A stretch of 64,000 bases of DNA from assembly GCA_031323845.1 (NCBI GenBank), contig JAVIYP010000008.1, positions 1 through 64,000 of the forward strand. Direction: 5' to 3'. This DNA is from PUPG01 sp031323845. GTDB lineage: Bacteria > Bacteroidota > Bacteroidia > Bacteroidales > UBA7960. This document shows positions 26,345 to 36,247 of the stretch, in pieces. The first letter of the stretch is position 1; every line of letters begins with the position of its first letter. Position numbers and translations under genes: made by a program. The notes beneath the pieces were generated by a model. The model was not told the origin of the DNA, made no database searches, and saw nothing but the letters and a program-made list of their open reading frames with translations.

Positions 26345-29300
26345 ATGAAGCGAATTTTACTTTTTATGGGGGTATTGCTTTTTGCAAGCGTATCCTTGTT
26401 CGGGCAACAGATTCGTGTTGCCGGTGTTGTTACCGACCAGGTCACGGGTGAGACCATGCCCGGGGTTACGGTTGCTGTAAAAGGCACGACCATTGGTACC
26501 GTAACTGACATTGACGGTCGTTATGAGCTCAGGGTAGCCTCTGATGCGGTGCTCATCTTTTCTTTTATTGGAATGAGAACCGTTGAAGTGGAGGTGCAGG
26601 GCCGGAACGTTATCAATGTTGCCATGGAACTGGATGTCACAGTGCTGGGAGAAGTAGTGGTTGTAGGTTATGGTTCCCAGCTAAAGTATGAGTTAACCGG
26701 GTCCATTGCCTCATTGAGATCGGAAGACATTGCCGGAATCACCATGCCGAGTTTTGAAAGCGCGCTGCAAGGCCGTACGGCCGGTGTGCATATCAGCGGC
26801 GGAAGCGGAAAGCTTGGCCAGGTGGTGCGCACCCGCATCCGCGGCGCATCTTCCATCTCTGCCAGCAACCAGCCCCTGTATGTCATTGACGGGGTTCCGG
26901 TGTTTTCGCAAAACCTGGGAACAACAGCCAATGAGCCTACCAACCCATTGGCCGACCTTAACCCTGCCGATATCGAATCCATTGAAGTGCTTAAAGATGC
27001 ATCGGCAGCAGCGATCTACGGATCCCGTGCCTCCAACGGGGTCATCCTGGTGACCACCAAACGTGGCCGTGAAGGACGTACACAGTTCAACGTGTCAACC
27101 CAGGTCGGTTTCTCCGAGCCTTCAAACAAGGTGGGCTTCCTGAATCGTGAACAATACCTCGATTTGTTCAGGTCGGCCTATTCAAACGTTGCCGGCGGGC
27201 CGAACGAAACTTTTGTGATCTGGGACAGCTGGACGGACGCTCTTGACTGGCGGCTCTACGCCTGGCGTGATCCTGATAATCCGGACGACATTACCCAGGG
27301 CCCCGACGTCAACTGGGAAGACGAAGCTTTGAGAAGAGGCGGATACCAGCAGTTTGACATCTCGGCTTCCGGTGGTACACAATCCACAAGATTTTTTGCC
27401 GCCCTCTCTTTTATGGATCAAACGGCTATTGTTAACGGGAATGAGTTTGACCGTATCAATGCCCGCCTAAATCTTGATCAGAAAGCCACTGACAACCTTT
27501 CCTTTGGCCTCAACATGAGCCTGGCACGTACGCGCAATTTCAGGGTGGCAAACGACAGGGCCTTTGCAACACCGCTGCAGATGATCGCCCTGCCACCGAT
27601 GAACCCCATCATCGACCCCGCCACAGGCGAACTCAACAGGCGTACCTTGTATGAAAACGGATTGGTGGTGCGGAAATACAACAACTTCGACACCGAAGTG
27701 TTCCGTAATTTCGGTAATCTGTTTGCGGAACTCAATATCCTACCCGGACTGACCTTCCGGTCAGAGGCCGGTGTGGATATCCTGAACCAGCGTGAAATCG
27801 AATACCGCGGACGACTAACCAACGATGGTGGCCCCGATGGCTTTGCTTTCGACAGAACGGTTACGGCAAAGATCTTTAACCTGGAAAACTACTTTACCTA
27901 CAATGCCATTTTTGCTGATCACTATGATCTGAACCTGGTAGCAGGTACCAGCTTGCAGGCCGCCGACTTCGACTTTGCGTCCATGACAGCCAGGGGCTTC
28001 CCCAACGACCAGTTCAAGCGTATTGCCAGCGCCGCTGAAATAACAAGTGCCAGCTCCAGCGGAACAGGATACCGGTACAACTCTTTCTTCGGTCGTGCAA
28101 ATTTCAAAGCTTATGACAGGTATCTGTTGTCGGTGACCGGAAGGGTTGACGGCTCATCACGTTTTGGACGGGATAACCGCTATGGCTTCTTCCCCTCGGC
28201 TTCTGCCGGATACATCATCACCAATGAAGACTTCCTGATCGACAATTATACCCTCAGCTTCCTGAAACCAAGAGTCAGCTGGGGACGTACCGGGAACTCC
28301 GAAATCGACAACTTTGCTTCACGCGGTCTCTATGTGGGCAGCAACTATGCAGGACTGGCGGGTATGATCTCAAGCAGTATCCCAAGCCCCGACCTGCAAT
28401 GGGAAACAACCACACAGACCAACGTAGGTATCGACTTCGGATTCTTCAACAACAGAATCTCCGGTGAAATTGATTACTATATTAAAAACACCACCAACCT
28501 CCTGCTCAATGTACAGGTTCCCGCAACAACAGGGTTTACCACTGTTTATAAGAACGTTGGTGAGATGGAAAACAAAGGATGGGAATTTGTGCTCAATACA
28601 GTTAATATAGATGGGGAATTCCAATGGACTACCAACTTCAACATTGCCTTCAACCAGAATAAAGTGACCAACCTGGATGGTCAGATCATTACTGCAGGCA
28701 TATGGCGTGTTATGGAAGGCCACCCCATTGGTATTTTCTACACTAAGGAATATGCAGGAGTTGATCCCCAAAACGGCGATGCCTTGTTCTATCTTAATGA
28801 AGAAGGTGATGAAACAACGACCAACCTGGCTGCAGCGGCCAACCGTATCGTTGGCGACCCCAATCCCGATTTCTGGGGTGGTTTCTCCAATACTTTCCGC
28901 TATAAGGGATTCGATCTTAATGTCTTCTTCCAGTTTGTATATGGACATGACATTTATAACCACGGCCGCCAGTGGCAGGCCGATGGCTTCTCCTGGTTCG
29001 ACAACCAGACGGTTGACTTTTACAACGACCACTGGAAGGAACCCGGCGATGAGACCTATTATCCGCAACCAAGATTCTATAATGGTAACGGATATGGTAT
29101 TTCCAGCATGCTGATCTTTGATGGATCATACATCAGGCTGAAAGAAGTATCATTGGGCTATACGTTGCCGCGCAATATTGTACAGCGTGCCAACCTGAAC
29201 AATGTAAGGGTGTTTGTCAGAGCATATAACCTGCTGACCTTCACCGATTATCCTGGATGGGACCCTGAAACCAGTGCTCCCAATACCGCTGATATTACAA

Positions 29301-29389
29301 CCCAGTCCAGCAACATCCAGCAGGGATGGGACTTCTATACAGCACCCCAGCCCAGGACAATCACCTTTGGTTTAAACCTTGGTTTCTAA
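26345..29389 (+). CDS. SusC/RagA-type TonB-dependent outer-membrane transporter
   Basis: A 1014-residue transporter. Signal peptide at residues 1-20 (ends FGQQ), then a carboxypeptidase-like CNA-B domain (GVVTDQVTGETMPGVTVAVKG), a plug domain with VVVVGYGSQLKYELTGSI, the SusC signature region around IRGASSISASNQPLYVIDGVPV, and a 22-strand barrel ending in TFGLNLGF. It would move oligomers (glycans or peptides) across the outer membrane with a SusD lid. No glycosidase, sulfatase, ECF sigma or peptidase gene is adjacent, so the substrate is unknown. ATG 26345 is chosen for the signal peptide. Confidence 0.95.
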   Translation: MKRILLFMGVLLFASVSLFGQQIRVAGVVTDQVTGETMPGVTVAVKGTTIGTVTDIDGRYELRVASDAVLIFSFIGMRTVEVEVQGRNVINVAMELDVTVLGEVVVVGYGSQLKYELTGSIASLRSEDIAGITMPSFESALQGRTAGVHISGGSGKLGQVVRTRIRGASSISASNQPLYVIDGVPVFSQNLGTTANEPTNPLADLNPADIESIEVLKDASAAAIYGSRASNGVILVTTKRGREGRTQFNVSTQVGFSEPSNKVGFLNREQYLDLFRSAYSNVAGGPNETFVIWDSWTDALDWRLYAWRDPDNPDDITQGPDVNWEDEALRRGGYQQFDISASGGTQSTRFFAALSFMDQTAIVNGNEFDRINARLNLDQKATDNLSFGLNMSLARTRNFRVANDRAFATPLQMIALPPMNPIIDPATGELNRRTLYENGLVVRKYNNFDTEVFRNFGNLFAELNILPGLTFRSEAGVDILNQREIEYRGRLTNDGGPDGFAFDRTVTAKIFNLENYFTYNAIFADHYDLNLVAGTSLQAADFDFASMTARGFPNDQFKRIASAAEITSASSSGTGYRYNSFFGRANFKAYDRYLLSVTGRVDGSSRFGRDNRYGFFPSASAGYIITNEDFLIDNYTLSFLKPRVSWGRTGNSEIDNFASRGLYVGSNYAGLAGMISSSIPSPDLQWETTTQTNVGIDFGFFNNRISGEIDYYIKNTTNLLLNVQVPATTGFTTVYKNVGEMENKGWEFVLNTVNIDGEFQWTTNFNIAFNQNKVTNLDGQIITAGIWRVMEGHPIGIFYTKEYAGVDPQNGDALFYLNEEGDETTTNLAAAANRIVGDPNPDFWGGFSNTFRYKGFDLNVFFQFVYGHDIYNHGRQWQADGFSWFDNQTVDFYNDHWKEPGDETYYPQPRFYNGNGYGISSMLIFDGSYIRLKEVSLGYTLPRNIVQRANLNNVRVFVRAYNLLTFTDYPGWDPETSAPNTADITTQSSNIQQGWDFYTAPQPRTITFGLNLGF

Positions 29390-29432
29390 CGTAAAGCCAA
29401 TGAGATTCATTCATAAAAAAATAAGGAACAAT

Positions 29433-30902
29433 ATGAAAACACAGAAATTATTTATATATCTCAGTTTTTTCCTGTTGACGGGCCTGGTGGTATCCTGTGA
29501 TGATTTTCTTGACATAGAACCCCAGCTGGCCGTTAGCGATGATGCCATTTATGGTGATCATGAGGGTGTGCTGAATGCTCTGCACGGTGCTTATGCTCTT
29601 GTTGCAAGCAGCAACCTGTACGCCGGAACCAGCGTTTTTCAGAGCGACCTGGTAGCCAACACCGGTGAATTGAACTGGATAGGCACCTTTATTCAGTACC
29701 GCCAGTGGAACTGGAAAGCCATGGACCCTAACGATGGATTTGTCTCAGGGAAATGGAGCACCAGTTACAAAGCCATTGACCTTTGCAACAACATCCTGGC
29801 GAGTCTTGACGTCGTGAATGACGCCCACAAGGCCAGGGTTGAAGGAGAAGCCCTGTTTATCAGGGGTATCCTGTATTTTGAGTTGGTCAGGTTTTATGCA
29901 TTGCCCTATGTGGCCGGACAAAGCAATGATCATCCCGGCGTGCCGCTGGTGCTGACACCTACAGCAGGCATCACCGAAGAGAATTATCCGTCCAGAGCGA
30001 CGGTTGCCGCCGTCTATAACCAGATCTTGGCAGACCTTACCGGTGCAAAAACCCTGCTTTCAGATTTTACATCAGCCGGTGCCAATGGTGGCAGAGCAAC
30101 CGCTTCAACTTCTGCAGCCTTTCTTGCCAGGGTGCACATGGCTATGGAAAATTGGTCAGCCGCTGCCAGTGAGGCTAATACCGTCATTAACAACCTGGGT
30201 GGATACGCCGCGTTGCATGCAACACCCAGGGCTGCTTTCAATAATGATGAGTACACCAGTGAAGATGTGTTTATGATCAATCAAAACCCCACCAGTAATG
30301 CCGGACAGGCAAACACAGGGATCACCACATTCTTCGCCAGTTTGCCCGGTCTCGGCAGGGGCGACGTATATGCCTCCCAGGGCTTTTTTGACATGTTTGA
30401 TGACAATGACCTTCGCATCCAGGTGACCAATGACCCCGGTATCGGGAGCATAGCTGACGTGCCCACCATGTTCTATGTCGGTGTGGGTACGGATTCAGGG
30501 AACCGGATGTCGTCAAAATGGGGTAAGCACGATGCCAACGTGCCCGTCATACGCCTTGCTGAAATGATCCTCACCCGTGCAGAAGCCAACTTCCGTGCAG
30601 GCTCTGCCGTTGGTGCCGCCCCGCTGGATGATGTCAACATCATCAGGGATCGTGCCAACGCCGATGATGTGTGGGTGTCGCTGACGCTCGACGATATACG
30701 TGAAGAGAGGTTCCGCGAACTCGCCTTCGAAGGACATGCCATACACGATCTGCGCCGCTTCAGGGGCAGTGTGGTGGCACCCTCAGGGTCTCCATTCGTG
30801 GGACAAACCATACCGTGGAATGATGGCAGGCTCGTATTGCCGATCCCGCAGCGTGAGATTGATGTCAATCATAACCTGGTGCAGAATGATGCCTATATAT
30901 AA
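29433..30902 (+). CDS. SusD/RagB-type surface lipoprotein
   Basis: A 489-residue nutrient-binding lipoprotein that pairs with the SusC upstream. The N-terminus has a lipoprotein signal ending VVSC followed by DDFLDIEP, the usual SusD start; FIRGILYFELVRFYALPY and the C-terminal LPIPQREIDVNHNLVQND are SusD hallmarks, including the TPR-like helices. The gene begins 44 bases after the susC stop. A strong terminator at 30935-30976 ends the pair, so the locus appears to hold just these two genes. Confidence 0.95.
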   Translation: MKTQKLFIYLSFFLLTGLVVSCDDFLDIEPQLAVSDDAIYGDHEGVLNALHGAYALVASSNLYAGTSVFQSDLVANTGELNWIGTFIQYRQWNWKAMDPNDGFVSGKWSTSYKAIDLCNNILASLDVVNDAHKARVEGEALFIRGILYFELVRFYALPYVAGQSNDHPGVPLVLTPTAGITEENYPSRATVAAVYNQILADLTGAKTLLSDFTSAGANGGRATASTSAAFLARVHMAMENWSAAASEANTVINNLGGYAALHATPRAAFNNDEYTSEDVFMINQNPTSNAGQANTGITTFFASLPGLGRGDVYASQGFFDMFDDNDLRIQVTNDPGIGSIADVPTMFYVGVGTDSGNRMSSKWGKHDANVPVIRLAEMILTRAEANFRAGSAVGAAPLDDVNIIRDRANADDVWVSLTLDDIREERFRELAFEGHAIHDLRRFRGSVVAPSGSPFVGQTIPWNDGRLVLPIPQREIDVNHNLVQNDAYI

Positions 30903-30934
30903 GGCAGAGGGCTTTAGCAGCGCATAAACGCCTG

Positions 30935-30976
30935 CAACAAAAAAACCCGGATGGAAGAGTCCGGGTTTTTTTGTTG
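30935..30976. terminator. bidirectional intrinsic terminator after susD
   Basis: Two perfectly complementary 17-base arms (30935-30951 and 30960-30976) flank the loop TGGAAGAG; the core is ACCCGGA/TCCGGGT with a T-run behind on either strand. It closes the susCD transcript. Its last three bases are also the -33 TTG of the next promoter. Confidence 0.85.
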
Positions 30977-31005
30977 ATTTTTCTTAATCCTTAATCGTAC
31001 CTTTG
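30974..31005 (+). promoter_or_regulatory. promoter of pdxA
   Basis: TTG at 30974-30976, a 21-base spacer, TACCTTTG at 30998-31005: both Bacteroidota elements present. The pdxA ATG follows 45 bases downstream. The -33 element is inside the right arm of the upstream terminator. Confidence 0.7.
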
Positions 31006-31049
31006 CAGGTAATTAGTTTTACTGGCAGCGCAACAAACAGTTCATCCCT

Positions 31050-32129
31050 ATGGAAAGAGAAACAAAAACAGACAAACCGGTCCGGATAGGAATCAGCCAC
31101 GGCGACGTTAACGGTATAGGCTACGAAGTGATCATTAAAACACTCCTGGACTCCAGGATACTTGATTTTTTTACACCCATAGTGTATGGTTCTTCAAAAG
31201 TGGCTTCGTATTACAAAAAAATGCTCAATATTCATGATTTCAACTTTAATGTTATCCGTTCGGCAGATCAAGCCCTGACGGGAAAAGCAAACCTCGTAAA
31301 TGTTTTTCAGGATGAAATAAAAATTGAAATAGGCCAGTCAACCGACATTGCCGGAAGGGTGGCTTTTGAAGCTCTTGAAGCGGCCACGAATGATCTGGCG
31401 AAGGGACACATCGACGCCCTCGTGACGGCTCCCATCAACAAACAGAACATACAAAGCAAAGAGTTTGACTTTCCGGGGCACACCGAATACCTGACCAAAA
31501 AATTCGGAGCCGAAGAAAGTCTTATGCTTATGGTAAGCAATACCATACGTATCGGTGTCATTACCGGGCATGTGCCTTTAAGTGAAGTGCCTGAAATGAT
31601 CACCGTGGATTCCATACTCACCAAAGCGCGTATTATGAATACCGCGCTGCAGCAGGATTTTGGCATCGGGAAACCAAAAATTGCCCTGATGGGCCTGAAT
31701 CCTCATGCAGGCGACAAAGGCGTTATCGGACGGGAGGAACAGCAGGTGATCCTGCCGGCCATTGACAAAGCTTTTGACGAAGGGATCCTGATGTTTGGCC
31801 CTTATCCTGCAGACGGGTTCTTTGGCTCGTCGTCATTCACCAGCTTTGATGGCATCCTTACCATGTATCATGACCAGGGACTCATCCCTTTCAAGACCTT
31901 GTCGTTCAAGAGCGGGGTTAACTTTACTGCCGGTTTGCCTGTGGTGAGGACTTCTCCGGCTCACGGTACCGCTTACGACATCGCCGGCAAGAACATGGCG
32001 CACCCCAATGCCTTCAGAGAAGCTGTTTACATGGCAATGGATGTTGTAAAAAACAGATGGATGAACCAGGAGCTGCAGCAAAACCCCCTGGGGCTGTCCG
32101 CCGAAAGTGATGATAGTGATAATGAATAA
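31050..32129 (+). CDS. pdxA: 4-hydroxythreonine-4-phosphate dehydrogenase
   Basis: A 359-residue NAD-dependent enzyme of pyridoxal 5'-phosphate synthesis (DXP-dependent route). Characteristic segments are ISHGDVNGIGYEV, VTAPINKQNIQ, the metal-binding HTEYL, and MYHDQGLIPFKTL, all intact. Length is slightly above the E. coli enzyme (329) because of a charged C-terminal tail. It precedes murF-alr by 38 bases, and both may be cotranscribed; alanine racemase depends on PLP, so the pairing is sensible. Confidence 0.94.
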   Translation: MERETKTDKPVRIGISHGDVNGIGYEVIIKTLLDSRILDFFTPIVYGSSKVASYYKKMLNIHDFNFNVIRSADQALTGKANLVNVFQDEIKIEIGQSTDIAGRVAFEALEAATNDLAKGHIDALVTAPINKQNIQSKEFDFPGHTEYLTKKFGAEESLMLMVSNTIRIGVITGHVPLSEVPEMITVDSILTKARIMNTALQQDFGIGKPKIALMGLNPHAGDKGVIGREEQQVILPAIDKAFDEGILMFGPYPADGFFGSSSFTSFDGILTMYHDQGLIPFKTLSFKSGVNFTAGLPVVRTSPAHGTAYDIAGKNMAHPNAFREAVYMAMDVVKNRWMNQELQQNPLGLSAESDDSDNE

Positions 32130-32167
32130 CAACAGCGAAAGTTGCTCCTGTCAGAAAGCCAGCTACC

Positions 32168-34672
32168 ATGACAAACAGCACATCCTATTCAATTTCCGAT
32201 GTGGCAAAACACGCCGGAGGGCGCCTCTGCGGGTCTCCTGATAATTACACCAGAATTCGTTTTCTTTTGTGCGACAGCCGGCAGCTTTTGCTGCCGCAGG
32301 ACACCCTGTTTTTTGCCCTGCGGACAAAGAAAAACGACGGCCACCATTATGTGGAAGAATTGCTGAAGAAGGGTGTCCGCTGTTTCGTTGTGGAGAAGGT
32401 CAGGGATGCATGGCTTACCGCATACCCGGAAGCGGCTTTTGTGGTTCATGAGCATCCGCTTGCAGCCCTGCAGATGCTGGCTGCCGCCCACCGGACCTCC
32501 TTTTCGATTCCTCTGCTGGCCATTACCGGAAGCAACGGTAAGACTGTGGTCAAAGAATGGCTCAGTCAGTTGCTTGCCCGGGAAAAACGCATCGTGCGCA
32601 ACCCCAAAAGCTATAATTCACAGATCGGTGTACCCCTTTCAGTCTGGCTGATCAGCCCGCAACATCAGCTTGGTGTTTTTGAAGCCGGGATCTCTCAACC
32701 AGGTGAGATGAAGAAGCTGCAACGCATACTGCAGCCCGATACCGGCATCCTGACCAACATAGGATCAGCCCACGATGAAGGTTTTACATCCCGAAGGGAA
32801 AAAATATGGGAGAAACTGCTTCTGTTTGTATCTTGTCAAAGCCTTGTTTATTGCCGTGATCAGCAGTTCGTGCACGATGAGTTGACGGTGTGGGTGAAAC
32901 AGCACCCCGAAGTGCGGCCGTTTTCCTGGGGAGGTAACCAGGAGGCTGATGTTTGCATCCTGAACCGTCAGAAATCCGATAACAATACCAGGGTCACTCT
33001 CAGGTATAAGACCCGCCAATTTTCTGTATGCGTTCCTTTTCACGACGATGCTTCTGTTGAAAATGCCATGCACTGCATCGCATACCTGCTCAAATCTGGT
33101 TATGCACCAGAGTTTATCGCTGAAAACATTCCGTCTTTGCAGGCTGTAGCCATGAGGCTGGAAATGAAAGAAGGTGTGAATGGATCCACGGTTATTAACG
33201 ACAGCTATAATTCAGACCTGCAATCACTGGCCATTGCCCTCGACTTCCAGGAAAACCAAACCAGGCATCAGCGCAAGACCCTTATCCTGTCAGATATTCT
33301 GCAAAGCGGGATTCCCGGAAATGAGCTGTATGCGCAGGTTGCAGACCTGGTTAATGCCCGTAAGCCAGACCGCCTCATAGGCATTGGTCGCGAAATATCC
33401 ACACACGCCGGTAAGTTTACGGTGCCTGCACTGTTCTTCGAAACTACCGATGCTTTCATCGCCAGTTTTGATGTGACCGGTTTTAAGGAAGAAAGCATTT
33501 TGCTGAAAGGAGCCCGGAAGTTTGGCTTCGAGCGCCTGAGCAGTCTGCTGCAGCAAAAAGATCATCAAACCGTTCTTGAAATTGACCTGGATGGCCTTAC
33601 CCACAACCTGAACGTTTTCAGGTCATTGATAACAGCCGACACCCGCACCATGTGCATGGTCAAGGCATTTTCGTATGGAAGCGGCAGTGTGGAAGTAGCC
33701 CGGATGCTGCAGTTCCACCAGGTTGACTGCCTTGCTGTAGCCTATGCCGACGAAGGCAAGGAGTTGCGCAGGGGCGGGATAGACATTCCGATTGTAGTCA
33801 TGAATCCGGAGATCAGAACGTTTGACATTCTGTTCCACTACAGGCTGGAACCGGAAGTTTACGGCTTTCCATTGCTTGAACGTCTTATAAAAGCCGTTGA
33901 CCATCATAAAGAACACCTGCAGACAGGTGGCTTCCGGGTGCACATTAAGCTCGACACAGGCATGCACCGGCTGGGTTTTTTGCCCGAAGAGGTAACGGAA
34001 CTCTGCAACGTGCTGGTCAGGCATCCTTACATCCGTGTAGCCTCGGTGTTCACACACATGGCTGCCAGCGAAGACCGGCAGCATGATGCTTTTTCTGCAG
34101 CACAGATCCGGCTCTTTGCTTCGTTGTGTGAGATTATCGAGAACAAACTCGGCTATTCTTTTTTGCGTCACATGGCCAATTCAGCTGCCATCAGCCGCTT
34201 CCCCGAAGCTCATTTCGACATGGTCCGGCCCGGGATAGGCCTCTATGGCGTTAGTGGCGATCCTTCGGTACAGCAACTGTTGCAGCATGTCAGCACCTTC
34301 CGCTCGGTGGTGTCGCAGGTGAAACGAATAAAAAAGGGGGATGCGATCGGCTATGGACGACAGGCTATCGCCACCGGCGACATGACTGTTGCCATTGTGC
34401 CGGTTGGCTATGCCGATGGACTGAACCGCAGGCTGGGCAACGGCCGGGGCAATTTGCTGGTGAACGGCCAAAAAGTCCCTACGGTTGGCAACATCAGCAT
34501 GGACATGTGTGCCATTGATGTCACTGGATTGAAGGTCAGGGAAGGTGATGATGTGATTATTTTTGGGAAAGACCTTCCCGTGACAGAAGTAGCAGAAGCA
34601 TTGGGTACCATTCCTTATGAAGTCCTTACTTCAGTATCGCAAAGAGTAAAGAGAATCTACTATCAGTCCTGA
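32168..34672 (+). CDS. murF-alr: bifunctional UDP-MurNAc-tripeptide:D-Ala-D-Ala ligase / alanine racemase
   Basis: An 834-residue fusion. Residues 1 to about 455 are MurF with the ATP-binding GSNGKT at 121-126, SYNSQIGVPLS and INDSYNSD; residues from about 465 on are a PLP alanine racemase with the cofactor lysine in CMVKAFSYGSG, VKLDTGMHRLGF-like IKLDTGMHRLGF, and VGNISMDMCAID. The fusion couples making D-Ala with adding D-Ala-D-Ala to the peptidoglycan precursor, and is well known in Bacteroidota. Its stop overlaps that of the convergent amidotransferase gene by ten bases. Confidence 0.95.
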   Translation: MTNSTSYSISDVAKHAGGRLCGSPDNYTRIRFLLCDSRQLLLPQDTLFFALRTKKNDGHHYVEELLKKGVRCFVVEKVRDAWLTAYPEAAFVVHEHPLAALQMLAAAHRTSFSIPLLAITGSNGKTVVKEWLSQLLAREKRIVRNPKSYNSQIGVPLSVWLISPQHQLGVFEAGISQPGEMKKLQRILQPDTGILTNIGSAHDEGFTSRREKIWEKLLLFVSCQSLVYCRDQQFVHDELTVWVKQHPEVRPFSWGGNQEADVCILNRQKSDNNTRVTLRYKTRQFSVCVPFHDDASVENAMHCIAYLLKSGYAPEFIAENIPSLQAVAMRLEMKEGVNGSTVINDSYNSDLQSLAIALDFQENQTRHQRKTLILSDILQSGIPGNELYAQVADLVNARKPDRLIGIGREISTHAGKFTVPALFFETTDAFIASFDVTGFKEESILLKGARKFGFERLSSLLQQKDHQTVLEIDLDGLTHNLNVFRSLITADTRTMCMVKAFSYGSGSVEVARMLQFHQVDCLAVAYADEGKELRRGGIDIPIVVMNPEIRTFDILFHYRLEPEVYGFPLLERLIKAVDHHKEHLQTGGFRVHIKLDTGMHRLGFLPEEVTELCNVLVRHPYIRVASVFTHMAASEDRQHDAFSAAQIRLFASLCEIIENKLGYSFLRHMANSAAISRFPEAHFDMVRPGIGLYGVSGDPSVQQLLQHVSTFRSVVSQVKRIKKGDAIGYGRQAIATGDMTVAIVPVGYADGLNRRLGNGRGNLLVNGQKVPTVGNISMDMCAIDVTGLKVREGDDVIIFGKDLPVTEVAEALGTIPYEVLTSVSQRVKRIYYQS

Positions 34673-35244
34673 GCAAAGACCCAGTTCCTCAGTATCTGGC
34701 TGCCCGTAAGGGTCATTATGCTTTCCGGATGAAACTGCACCCCTTTCACATCGAAATTTTTATGACGCAATGCCATAATCAGCTTGTATGTATCGATCGC
34801 TGTAATATCGAGCACCGGAGGCAGCGTGGCATGATCAACGACCCAGGAGTGATAGCGTCCTGTTTCAAATGATTCGGGACAGCGTGCGAACAGAGGCTCG
34901 TCTCTGACGGTGACCGTGGTAAGGATTGCTTTTCCGTGGAGCACCTCATCGAGGTTGAGCAGGCTGCCTCCAAACACTTCAGCTATAGCCTGATGCCCCA
35001 GGCAGACGCCCAGAATGCTTTTTGCCGAAGCATAAGCGTCAATCAGCTCGCAGCTTATGCCTGCATCTTTGGGCAGTCCCGGGCCCGGAGAAACAATGAT
35101 CTTGTCGTAAGCGCCTGCTGCCTTCAGCGAAATCTCGTCATTACGCCTGACCGTCAGACGAAAATGGCCGGGCATCACCGCTTCCACCATATGGTAAAGG
35201 TTGTAGGTAAAGGAGTCGTAGTTGTCGATGATCAGTATCTTCAT
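34663..35244 (-). CDS. glutamine amidotransferase, anthranilate/aminodeoxychorismate synthase component II
   Basis: A 193-residue class I amidotransferase supplying ammonia to TrpE or PabB. The triad is present: Cys in LGVCLGHQAIAEVFGG, His and Glu in VQFHPESIM. MKILIIDNYDSFTYNL is the usual start; ATG 35244 is used rather than the extended ORF start at 35355. No trpE, pabB or other trp gene is near, so trpG and pabA cannot be told apart. It ends inside the tail of murF-alr on the opposite strand. Confidence 0.88.
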   Translation of the reverse strand: MKILIIDNYDSFTYNLYHMVEAVMPGHFRLTVRRNDEISLKAAGAYDKIIVSPGPGLPKDAGISCELIDAYASAKSILGVCLGHQAIAEVFGGSLLNLDEVLHGKAILTTVTVRDEPLFARCPESFETGRYHSWVVDHATLPPVLDITAIDTYKLIMALRHKNFDVKGVQFHPESIMTLTGSQILRNWVFAQD

Positions 35245-35311
35245 AGGCGGTCGGGGCAACATGGTAACGACGCAGTTGCAGCGTGTAAAAGTAATAAAAG
35301 ATTGGAATTTG

Positions 35312-35319
35312 TATCTTTG
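35312..35319 (+). promoter_or_regulatory. possible -7 promoter box upstream of ridA
   Basis: TATCTTTG, a full match to TAnnTTTG, about 190 bases upstream of the ridA start. A very short ORF begins 11 bases after it at 35331 (25 codons and a stop at 35406-35408), which could be a leader peptide or chance. No TTG is found at -33. Confidence 0.4.
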
Positions 35320-35509
35320 GCGGGAAGAAGATGAACAGCAGCAACCGGGAGTCACGGCTTAAGCCTTTGAACAAGGTGCTGACTGACTACCCGGTAAACC
35401 CGGCTTAAGTGCTTCGTTGATGCTGCCGGGTGTGTTCTTCCTGCGTTCAACATACATCAAAAAACAACTTTTCAAACATACAAATACGTACCACTAAAAC
35501 TCCCAGCAA

Positions 35510-35887
35510 ATGAAACAGATCATCAGTACAGACAAGGCAGCGAGGCCTGTTGGCCCCTATAATCAGGCGGTTAAGGTTAATAACATGCTTTATGTTTCGG
35601 GTCAGATACCGCTTGATCCTGACACCGGTGAATTGATCACGGGCGATGTCCGCGATCAGACCCGTATGGTAATGAAAAACCTGCAGGCCATTCTGCAGGC
35701 TGCAGGTATGGATTTCAGCAATGTGGTGAAATGCAGCATTTTCATCACCGATATGCATGATTTTCCTAAGATCAATGAAGTGTATGCAGGCTATTTTCCT
35801 GAGAACCCGCCGGCACGTGAAACCATACAGGTGGGTGCCTTACCGAAATTTGCAGATGTAGAGATCAGTTGCATTGCTGCTGAATAG
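35510..35887 (+). CDS. ridA: RidA family reactive intermediate/imine deaminase
   Basis: A 125-residue YjgF/YER057c/UK114 protein that hydrolyses reactive enamines and imines formed by PLP enzymes such as threonine dehydratase. Family motifs are GPYNQAVKVNNMLYVSGQIP, MKNLQAILQAAG, and the C-terminal NPPARETIQVGALPK with its key arginine. Full length. It stands alone; the composite repeat begins 29 bases past its stop. Confidence 0.94.
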   Translation: MKQIISTDKAARPVGPYNQAVKVNNMLYVSGQIPLDPDTGELITGDVRDQTRMVMKNLQAILQAAGMDFSNVVKCSIFITDMHDFPKINEVYAGYFPENPPARETIQVGALPKFADVEISCIAAE

Positions 35888-35915
35888 ATCCGGCAAGTAC
35901 TGTAATCTTCTGGTG

Positions 35916-36247
35916 TAGATGTGAAGATGTTAGGCGATTGTTTAATCGTTTAATCGTTGATTCGTTTAATCGTTTAATCGTTGATTCGTTTAATCGTTGA
36001 TTCGTTTAATTGTTAATCGTTAATAAGGGAGTGTTTAAATAAGTGTGTCATTTTTTCAATTCTGTCTTCAAGCTAATACAAAGTTGATTAAAGAATTCAG
36101 AATTCAGAATTCAGATTTCCGACTTCTGACTTCCTAAAAGATTTCTCACTGCGCTCGAAACAAGCTTTCGACTTCACATAATCATCCTCCTGTGCGCCAA
36201 AAATCCTGTTCCCGAACAGGTGGAATCTTCGGCATGGGGATTTCATA
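35916..36247 (-). repeat. composite repeat, left copy, inverted relative to the copy at 38054-38425
   Basis: Read on the minus strand it runs: TATGAAA..CCCATG, CGAAGAT, TTCGGGAACAG, TTTTTGGCGCACAGGAG, the 23-base core (inverted at 36141-36160), AATCTGAATTCTG units, TTTAATCAACTTTGTATTAG, GAAGACAG, ACACACTTA, TAAACACTCCCT, then TTAAACGA octads and CATCTTCACATCT. The same modules in the same order appear on the plus strand at 38054-38425. It holds a 49-codon ORF on the minus strand (36246-36097) whose first 23 codons match an ORF in the other copy. With it, the 507-base gap 35888-36394 contains no recognised gene. Confidence 0.85.

Noticed and set aside
35331..35408. 25-codon ORF just after a -7 box upstream of ridA
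   Set aside because: Too short and without a recognisable motif to call a gene; noted only with the promoter entry.
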